Source of the DNA: Primula veris
Lineage: Eukaryota; Streptophyta; Magnoliopsida; Ericales; Primulaceae
Assembly: GCA_963682055.1 (NCBI GenBank)
Contig: OY821740.1
Coordinates: 12,424,814-12,488,813 of the forward strand
Length of the DNA: 64,000 bases
Reading direction: 5' to 3'
The notes under the pieces were generated by a model, which was not told where the DNA came from, ran no database searches, and saw only the letters and a program-made list of their open reading frames with translations. Every line of letters begins with the position of its first letter. Position 1 is the stretch's first letter. A program made the translations under genes and the position numbers. Positions 54,981 through 64,000 of this stretch are shown here, piece after piece.

Positions 54981-57900
54981 GTATATACTGTGATATTAAC
55001 TGTTGATGTGCTTTCCTAACGATAAGCAGTCACCACAAAAAAATGCCTTGCTGCAGACGGAAATAATGAAATATTTTGTTTCCAAGTGCCTTAATCGGCG
55101 ACGGCATGACGACATTTCAATTTTACTTACAGATATTATCATTTAATGATAGATTTGGTCATCCCTGATTGAACCTTTTTTTTGTAGCGAGTTGTCCATA
55201 CATTAAAAAATGCAACTATAAATATAACATACAACATCATTATGTGAATGTTGAGAGGTTAAAGCGAAGATGTTATTAACACTTCAAGGACACGGTTTTT
55301 TTATTTCGCATCTACTCCCAAAGTCTCAAGTACTAACCCAACTGAATACTTCTTATATCTTTGCACAGCTTGCTCAAGAGGGAACTAATGAATGCGTATT
55401 GATCCTCCAAAGCTGCTTGGATCATTTGAATGTTAATAGACAGGACTTGAAGAATGTGCAGCTGGAACCATTATATGGTTTAGTTTTTAGATATATGTTG
55501 GACAGACCAACTTTTGATACAATCTTGTGCGAGTCACTTAGAAGTGTGGATATTAACCTAGATGTTCTTGCAAACCTCTCAAGTGCTTTACACCTGACTT
55601 TGCCAGAAAAAGTTGGATTTGGTCTGGCTTTACTAATTAATACGGAGAATCCTAGTATCAAAACGTGCGGTAAGTTTCCTTTTCGTTAAAAAGAGGAATA
55701 AATAAAGGAAAGCAATTAAGTGATTGGGTATTAGTTTGGTTGTAGCTCTTAGGCAATTAAGCTTGTTCCTTACTCAAAAAAGTTTCCATTTTAGTCCTCT
55801 AAACTACTTGATTTATCTGATCAGAAAACTTAAAGACAGCTTTTTGGTTGGCCCACCAAATGGCACAGAACTTGTAAGCAGATAGGCAAAAAGCGGAGCT
55901 TATAAGCTGTAACGAAACAAGCCATAACTAACCACTTAATGTCTGAGCTATAGATGTCCAGGATTTGCGCTTTCCTTTTGCTATTTGTATATGTAGTCAG
56001 AGATAATAATTTGTGATTTGTTTTCAGGGAGGAACTTCTGTATGACCCAGCTTGGGGAACTATGTGGCAGCTTTTTATCTGTAGAGTTGGCTGAGCAGAT
56101 TCATAGCATTTTGAAGTTTCTCGATAGCTCTGTTTGCCTTTCTGAGCACAAAAAATTATTTATGCAAATGCTTTCAGAAATGAATTTGAAAGACGAAGAC
56201 CGACTTATTTTAGCTCCATTTCTTTTGGATGAAATGCACAGTACATATCTCTCCAGGTACTATCAATACGTATCTTTCTCTTTTTGTTTACAAATGCAAT
56301 TACATGAATTTATATTATAAAATTTTCTTTAATTATCTATTTACTTGTTTGTTGCAGTAATTTGATCGGTGAGAGCTGTGAACGTGAATTTGATTTTTTT
56401 CTTAACGAAATGGAGAAGAAGAAAAGCATGGTGAATATAATCAAGGAAGTGGGTTATGGATGGACAACGACTGTCTCACAATGCAAAGAAGTGGTTTCTC
56501 TTTTCTCTCCAATGACTGAGCTCACAGTTGCTATGTTACTTGGTACAATTACTCGCACGTACACTGGGTTTGAAGACAATCAAGATGCATATTTGGCCTT
56601 TTCTTCGACCGTCGGCAACATAATTTTTTCTGATATCCCTTCATTGAATTCTTGCAATAAAGATATCCTCATTGATTCGATCAATCAGCTTGTACGTCCT
56701 TCATCGTTTCAAACACATAATCAATCTATAAAGACACCTAAACACCTTTTCCTTTAAATATTGTTCCTTATTTGTACTGAAGTTTGAAATGTTAATTGAA
56801 GGTTCCTGGAATCAACTGGATACAAGTTATTGGGAACTTGGATCATGAAGGCTTTTATATTCCTAACGAGGCAGCTTTTTCCTTCTTATTAGAGATTTTC
56901 AGACGTGCATGTCAGGTTTGTCTGACACAGGTTCAGGAAATTAATTACTTGACATGAAAGCTATCAAAATCCATGTTTTGCTTACAGAAAATGTGAATTG
57001 CAGGATCCGTTCCCCCTTCATGCTATATGTGGGTCTGTTTGGAAGAATAAAGAGGGGCAAGTATCTTTTCTTAAATATGCAGTATCTGTACCTCCAGAGG
57101 TCTTTACCTTTGCACATTCTGAGAGACAACTGGTACAACTTTCTAGCACATAGTTCTTATTAATCATCTCAAGTATTTTTTATTGATCGTAATAGCTGAA
57201 TGTCTTGCAGGAGTATGGTGATAAATTACAAGTTGAGCACTCTAATAATGCGTGGCTTTGCCTTGATCTATTGGAGGTGTTGTGCCAGATAGCTGAATGT
57301 GGTCATGCAGAAGATGCCCGTTTAATGCTTAAACAGCCTTTTGAGCAATGCCCAGAACTTTTGCTTCTTGGAATGGCACACGTTAATGTACCGTATAATA
57401 TTTTTGCATCTAGACTTCATTTTCTTCTTTTTTAAAAAAATTCTAAAAAAATTAGTGACGAAAACAATCTCATTGATCTTACTTTCTTTTACAATGACAC
57501 AGACTGTTTATAACCTCCTCCAAAATGAAGTATCGTTAACTGTGTTTCCCAGTATGCTAAATAGTAGTACAGGGAGTGGGTTGATTCTCAATCTTTGGAA
57601 TGTCAACCCCAAATTTTTGTTGCGGGGATTTTTAGATGCTTACAAAAGCGATCCAGACAATATGGGAAGGATTCTGGATATATGCCAAGAGCTAAAGGTA
57701 ACTGGGACATTCATGTATTAACCTCATCTGTTAAGTTCTTTGATTTCCATTTGTTAGTGATATCTATTCGTGGAGTTTGTTGTAGTGTCTGCGTTGCCAC
57801 TTAAATTTGTTTATACAAATTTCTCCAAGTTTAAGTTCCAGTTTTTATTTTTTATTTTTAAGTAAGATAGTTTTATCAATCTTCCCACGAGAGTGGGTGG

Positions 57901-60900
57901 ACCTATGTGCCTTAAAAGTTACTCTATGGCATTTGTTGCCTCTCTTAGGCACTTAGTTTCATATAGTAAATACAATATTAGTACTTTCTGATAGCTAAGA
58001 CACTACTTCAATTCTGTGCTAACCTCCTCCACCTTAGAATTAAGGTTGAGGTCCCTGTAGCTTGATGGTCTTATTTTTTTCTGAAGCTGGTTGAAGCTTT
58101 TCGAAAGCACATAATGTTAATATCTCTAGTTTTTTTTTTCGCTCACCTTAATGAGTATATGGCTATATGCTATGAAAATCTTAAGAAGTTGTCCACTTGT
58201 CCTTTTATAATTTCTTTGTTTTTGCTTCTTCATGGTGCAGATACTCTCAACGGTTTTGGATATGGTTCATTCTTATTTTGGTATCAAACTGGCTGCCGTT
58301 GCTTCTCAAAGACATCTTTTGGACTTAGAGAAGTGGTTAAGTTCCAAATTAATTGTTTACAAGGATAGTTTTTTTGAGGTGATGTTAATGTGTCTTCCCC
58401 CCTCTCTCATGACCTAATGCACTGTTAATACATTTGGAACTTTCTTCCCTTAACATTTGGCAAACCTTTGCATTACTCGCCTGAAATTCTTGCCACTGTT
58501 TCTAGGAATGCCTCAAATTTTTGAAGGACCTTGATGCATCTCGGGATATTTCTCCTCAATTTTCTAGTCAATCTGCCAGTATATGGAACTATTCTCACTA
58601 TCCAGACTCGACTTCTGTGCTTATGAAGGTTTTCACTTGAAATATAGTCCTTTTTGAAAATGTGTACACTATACAATTGTCCTTTTTATTCTAGGACTCG
58701 GACTCTCGTAATGTGAATATATTATGCAGGTTCTCCAAACTCACGCGAGTTTAATAACATCTACCGAGCTTTTAGAGGAAATGGGTCAGTTGCATGCAAA
58801 ATTCACCCCTGCTGCTTCAGCAATCAATAGTGGAGAAAGAAATGATTCAACACTGTCTGATAGAGACATAGATGGTATTGAAAATAAGGAAGCAGCTTCT
58901 TACATAAGGAAGACGTTATCTGGCGAAATAGCCATCGATGTAATGATTCAAATGCTTGTTCGATTTAAGGAATCTGCTGACCAAAGGTGGAGTGTTTAAT
59001 TAAAATCTTATTGATTTATTCCTTTTAGACTGGGGCATACATGACTCCTATAATTTCTTCTGGGTATCTGGTACGGTACAAATATGGGGGGATAAGTGGT
59101 ACTATACAAGTACGATAAGTGGGACAAATATGAGTTTTTTTTATTTTCAAAAGAATGGAATAATATTAGAAGTTGTAAATTTGTTGCAGTGTTTATGAGT
59201 GTAATTAGGATTTATATTAAATGATTAAAAAGTACATTTTTTTTGATAGTATCATTACAAAAATTGGAGGATGACATTTGAATGTGATCGTACAGTAAGC
59301 CGATTAACAGCCCATTTTATGGACTCTGGCCCATCTCGTACGGAAGATGCATGCAATCAATTTTCTCTTGGTTAGAGGTTACTTTTTTGATAGATTGTTC
59401 CAATCTCAACACACTTGTAGCTAACTTTGTGAAAATATTGACGTATCTTATATGTACCTAAGTACCTTAATTTTCCAAATGCTTTAAATTTATATTCCAT
59501 TCTGTGTGTGCTACCGAGAACTCTGAGAATGAAAATTAACTTTGAATACCGAATGATGGATATTTTATGCTTTGGATAGAGGAATCAAACTGTACATATA
59601 CTGTATCAGATATGATACCCGTATATGTGCCCATGTTACCTAGCCTTTGTAATGTTTGATCTTATTGTTTCTGAGTCTCTGACCCATCTCGTATGCAAGT
59701 CGCATGGAATTAACTCTCTACGTTAGAATTCATTGTTTTGATAAATTATTCAATTTTTGACATACATATGAAAAAGTTTATGACAATATTGACATATCCG
59801 GTAGGTAATTATGTACCATAAATTTTCAATCGCTTCCTTGTTGTACCCATGCCTTATTCGACATGTTACCTTTTTCTGTGTACCCGCCCATGTAACCTAG
59901 CTTTTGGAATACTCCATATTATACATTTGACTAAAATTAGTTTTCTTTAGTTTTAGCATGTAGAATTATATATTTGTATTTCTGTGATCATAACAGTAAA
60001 AATAATTCAGGGAACGATCACTATTTGATCGCATGATTAACGATTTATTCGATGAATACAAATATTTCCCGAAGTACCCTGAGATGAAGCTCAAACTTGT
60101 TGCAGTTCTATTTGGTGAGGCTCCAATTAGTCACCTAATTTTTCATTACCATTTTATTACTGTTTTCATTTTACTCTACTGCGGCTAAAATCAGTCACCA
60201 ACTCACTTTTCAACTTTTCTGTCTAGAAGTGAATAAAAGCTTAGATCACTCGAGGCGGGGAATTTCAGTCAGCCACTTGTTAATATACGATATATTCATA
60301 GATTTTTGTAATTTCTACATTTGGTTGCAATATGTCGCACTCATCTGCAGTGTGTCTTGCTTATGAAAGTTTTGCAATGAGGATATTGATGCATGTTACT
60401 TTCTTTGCATCTTGGATTAAATCATCAAATATCTGTTCCTTCGATTTATCTATGCTGCGATGCTGATCAGCTACTGTAATACATGTCCTTTTTATAAAGT
60501 CATATAATTGGATGTGTTAACCTGTCTCAAGTAACGTCCTTGTAATATACTGCAGTATCTGTTTTTCTATCTATCTACTAATATGTAACATAAATGTACA
60601 CACACACACACACACACATGGCTCCTTTATGTTAACAGATGCTGAAATTATTGATTTTGGACTATATTTCAGGCTCTCTGATTAAGTACCAGGTAATTAC
60701 TGATCTCACACTTGGATACGCCCTCCGAGGAGTTCTCGATGCTTTGCGTAAACCTCCAGAAACCAAAGTGTGCAAATTACTTTCTAGTTACAGTGTTTAT
60801 ACTTTGTTGTTGTAGTTGTATTGTATTAGTGTTACTAATTGCTTCTTCACACGCAGATGTTTCTCTTTGGCGCAATTGCTCTCGAGCAGTTTGTGAACCG

Positions 60901-63900
60901 TTTAATTGAGTGGCCTCAGTGTTGCAATCATCTCTTACAGATATCTCATCTGCGTGTTACTCATCCTGAGCTTGTAGTGTCCATTGAAAGGCAACTCTTC
61001 AAGTTACATTCGGGTCTTTACAAGTCAGATGTAAGAATTCATTTGTACATACCATGATATTATTCACATCAGAAGGATGATTTCATGTGATATTATCGCG
61101 TTTTAGAATGTTGAATTTCCTCCCCAAGACAAACCATTACAGGCACCTCTTGAATTGAACTAGAGTCATACCACGCTGATTTAGGATGAGATAAATCATA
61201 TGCTGATGATTAAAACCTTAATGTCACTCTATTGCCATATTGGGGCTGTTTAAATCATTGTGTTATTTTTTTCTTTTTTGCTCAGATACCCAGTTCATCA
61301 TCAACGACATTGACAGGGTCTGCTAGCAAGACAATTGCGACACAAGTTTCTAATCCAGTTTGTTTGGATGAGAGTAAGAATCACCCAATACATTCTTCAA
61401 GTGACGTTTCTGCTACTGACAAGGTATCCACTTTAGTTCCTCTTCAGTTGCAGCTGTAGCGTGGTTTTTTAAGGGGTCCTTTGTTGCCTTAATGACTATT
61501 TTGGGGTTTGTTTTCAATTAAACTCTTTTTATGACCTGCAGTCAAGTGTTTTAGCTGCAGTATCCTCCTTCACTGGTACTTCTCAACCATCTATATCAAC
61601 CACTTCAGCTAGTAAGTTACTTTATTTTTTTCTAGCGACTCTGTTTTCCGACCGGTATCATTGTTTAACCTCCTCTTGTGTGTATGTGGGTGGAGAAGTC
61701 TGTTTTTCATTTAGCAATGAAACCCGAGTTTTTTTTCCTGATTATAATTTCAATTTTCAGGATTTGGTTTAGCTTCAGATATTAAAACACTCGTTGCTGC
61801 TGCTGAAAGAAAAGGACGTTCACTAGAGGTGATTACACCCCGAACCCTTCTCCTCCTAGTTCCTCAATCAATAAGAACAGAACCACACAAACCAATGTTT
61901 TATATGCTTGACATATTATTTACTCATATTTTATGTAATTTTTGCATCCGTCAAAGACCCACATCTCATTTTATGAACCTAATATGTTTTTACTATCTGA
62001 TTAATTTTATGTCTACTATTTTACGGCATTTGAGGTAACCAATTCTTTTAAGCGCTAGTTGTCAACAATTATTGTTTATTTAGGTTTTAGTAGTATGATC
62101 ATTCTAATCTTCTCTACATCCTTAGCTTGTCGAATTTGAGGACATTAAAACATCATTTCCAAAAACTTTTGTGAATGGAATTTAAATCGCCGTATAAAAT
62201 GTTTGCTGTAAGCGGATTGCCTTGTTGTTATACTTGTTATGGTCAAGTTTCATGCTGAACTTTTCTTACAGTGTTCTTTCGCTTTACACAATCATATGAA
62301 TGTGGAACCAAATAATATCAAGTTTTTTAATGAATATAACTCCGATGGCCTATCATCAAGTCTCAAAGATGGCAATGTTTTTCTATTTTTAGGAAACTAC
62401 TTGTACTTTTGAAACACCTACTACTATTTATGGTTCAACGATCATATAATAAAGACTTGTGCAGTTGTGCCAGTGTATTTACTCAATTTCTTGAATGACT
62501 CCATTTTCCCGGTGCTTTTCCAGAAGAAGCAGATGCTTCAATTGTCATTTTTTCCCTGAAGAAACGAGTTAATTTTGATCTCACAGTCACATGCTAGGGG
62601 TTTAAACAATAATGTCATGTATATTTGTCTTCTTTTCTTCATGATCTCTCTTTAGATACCTTTTTCTGGGTGTTGTGTGCCATATATTGTTATTAATCTT
62701 TTCTTCACCGAGTATTTGATATGGAGATTTCTAAATACCAAATGTTTGCCTATTATATTAACTCTATTGTGCAAGTATGCTAACGGCTTCAACTTCTCTC
62801 TACAGGCCCCGTCCTTTGAGATTCAGGACAAAGTATCTTTTGTCATCAATAACCTATCAGATTCAAATTTTGAAGCTAAAGCAAATGATTTTGCTGAAAT
62901 ATTGAAGGAATCTTACTATCCCTGGTTTGCTCAATACATGGTTATGAAAAGGTTGGTACCAATGTGTGATGATTTGTATCAATATATTTAGTTCGTATTC
63001 CACAGTTTCGTTTCCTCCCAAGTCCCATGTATTGAATTAAGACGTTCATCATGAAAAATGTGATGGGAATTCGCATTCTATGTTAATTTGGGTTTATACA
63101 TAAACAAGTCATTCACTTAAATACATTATTTACACCTAAACTCCTTTTAGTACCTAGTCCTGTAATATGGATCCATTACTTTTTTTGGTAAGTTATTAAT
63201 CCTTTATGTTTGACATTAGATGTGTACTTTTTTCTAATGTAAAGAATTACCAGTGTTTGTCTTCCTTGCATGTGAACATTCTTGCTCCTTTGTTAAATGA
63301 TTTTTCTTCTTTTAAATTGTAATCTAAGTAATTTCAAAAGTGCCAAACTAAAAACATTGTACTTACATGTGTGTGTGTTGAAATAAAAGCTTTTGCATTC
63401 CTAATTTAATATAGGTCAATTATAAGTGCACGAAAATTGTTCAGAATATTCTTTCATGTTCTTTTCTGGGCAAATTTCTTATCACACTACTAGCTTGCTT
63501 TTGTTCCATTTGGCTTCACTTTTCATGGCTTCTTGTTTTTCTTCATAGAGCAAGCACGGAGCCAAATTTCCATGACCTATACCTGAAGTTCTTTGATAAA
63601 GTTAGCTCGAGATCTTTGAACGAAGAGATTGTAGAAGCCACTTATGAGAATTGCAAGGTTTTGTTATTGTTTTTTTATTATTCTTTCTATTACCTATTAG
63701 AGATAACCACAACGTTTATGTATTTGCTATATCGTCTTCCTTCAGGTTCTTTTAGGGTCAGAACTCATAAAGTCAAGTTCCGAGGAACGTTCATTACTAA
63801 AAAATCTTGGAAGTTTGCTTGGGAAACTCACTATTGGTAGAAATCAAGTTTTGAGGGCACGAGATATTGATCTAAAATCTTTAATTTTAGAGGTGATTCT

Positions 63901-64000
63901 TTTGCCACCTTCATTGATATGATTTTGACTAGTTTTCTTTTGTTGGCCTATGCCTTAACATGACGATATATTGTACTTATTGTTTAGTCAATTTGTTGTA
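54328..64000 (+). CDS. NOT1: CCR4-NOT transcription complex subunit 1 (NOT1), 5' part: 20 exons
   Basis: Exons: 54328-54414, 55369-55669, 56028-56256, 56358-56691, 56802-56915, 57004-57132, 57211-57387, 57503-57697, 58241-58378, 58506-58628, 58730-58986, 60011-60114, 60673-60767, 60857-61030, 61286-61423, 61542-61611, 61761-61828, 62806-62951, 63549-63657, 63746-63892. All sites are GT/AG, phases agree, and the 1045 codons hold no stop. The N-terminus (CLDHLNVNRQDLKNVQLEP, GRNFCMTQLGELC) is that of plant NOT1 HEAT repeats. Residues about 640-815 match the tristetraprolin-binding domain (GVLDALRKP, NRLIEWPQCCNHLLQISHL), a Ser/Thr-rich linker follows, and the CAF1-binding MIF4G domain begins near residue 912 and is cut by the window end. 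NOT1 scaffolds the CAF1/CCR4 deadenylases in the cytoplasm. The remaining half, with the NOT box, lies to the right. A CT-rich leader precedes the ATG. Confidence 0.96.
54942..54970. repeat. (AT)n microsatellite in NOT1 intron 1
   Basis: Alternating A and T, followed by irregular TATA-type sequence. A smaller (TA)n run is at 54438-54460, and a (CA)n run lies at 60599-60618 in intron 12. Confidence 0.85.
59290..59860. repeat. Imperfect direct duplication inside NOT1 intron 11
   Basis: Two blocks, about 59310-59485 and 59670-59840, share GACCCATCTCGTA-type sequence, GCATG.AAT.AA.TCTC and ATATTGACRTATC in the same order. Together with surrounding AT-rich sequence they make intron 11 the longest seen in this gene except for intron 1. 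No coding sequence is seen in it. Confidence 0.55.

Noticed and set aside
60673..60692. A 20-nt micro-exon in NOT1 ending at a GTAATT donor
   Set aside because: The frame reads through this site into VITDLTLGYALRGVLDALRKP, which is conserved NOT1 sequence. The real donor is at 60768.

Overview
The window is nuclear DNA from a flowering plant, very probably a eudicot. Two large spliced housekeeping genes can be read exon by exon with plant-type introns. Most other space is plant transposons: Copia elements, an L1-type LINE, Mutator-like elements and MITEs. A short stretch of plant mitochondrial rpl2 is also present. I cannot name the species.

Layout. 1-4378: the degenerate right half of an old Copia element with an intact 3' LTR. 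4797-4894 (minus): the first coding exon of a PHD-finger-like gene whose remainder is not in the window. 4895-14775: intergenic patchwork holding a broken copy of CCT1 exon 2 (7066-7371), a solo LTR with a nested Stowaway-like MITE, the LTR-PBS-gag head of a second Copia element, a Copia 3'-end fragment, a foldback, and mitochondrial DNA with an rpl2 piece.

14776-23013: an 8-kb Mutator-like element (MULE) with a broken transposase gene and a convergent, broken plant mobile domain (PMD) gene. It sits between two 125-bp direct repeats that differ at one base. The right repeat is the TATA-containing core promoter of the next gene. 23154-31582: CCT1 (chaperonin TCP-1 subunit alpha), 17 exons, 544 aa, apparently intact. 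32275-35603: a short hairpin, a 151-bp MITE with a perfect 9-bp target duplication, and a 2.19-kb foldback with a perfect 9-bp target duplication and a 21-bp minisatellite core.

36466-50477: a VQ-motif gene split by one 13.7-kb Sirevirus-like Copia element on the minus strand. The element has a 5-bp target duplication (AAAGA), carries an extra 3' ORF, and contains a nested L1 LINE. 50956-52273: a solo LTR with a perfect 5-bp target duplication. 54328 to the end: the first 20 exons (1045 codons) of NOT1, the scaffold of the CCR4-NOT deadenylase.

CCT1 and NOT1 look like the only functional genes. CCT1 folds cytosolic proteins such as actin and tubulin as part of the TRiC/CCT ring; NOT1 scaffolds mRNA deadenylation and decay. 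The strongest oddity is the MULE arrangement: the CCT1 core promoter has been duplicated, so one TATA copy faces the transposase and the other still faces CCT1, with 8 kb of transposon between them. No RNA genes, CRISPR arrays or prokaryotic-type features were seen.
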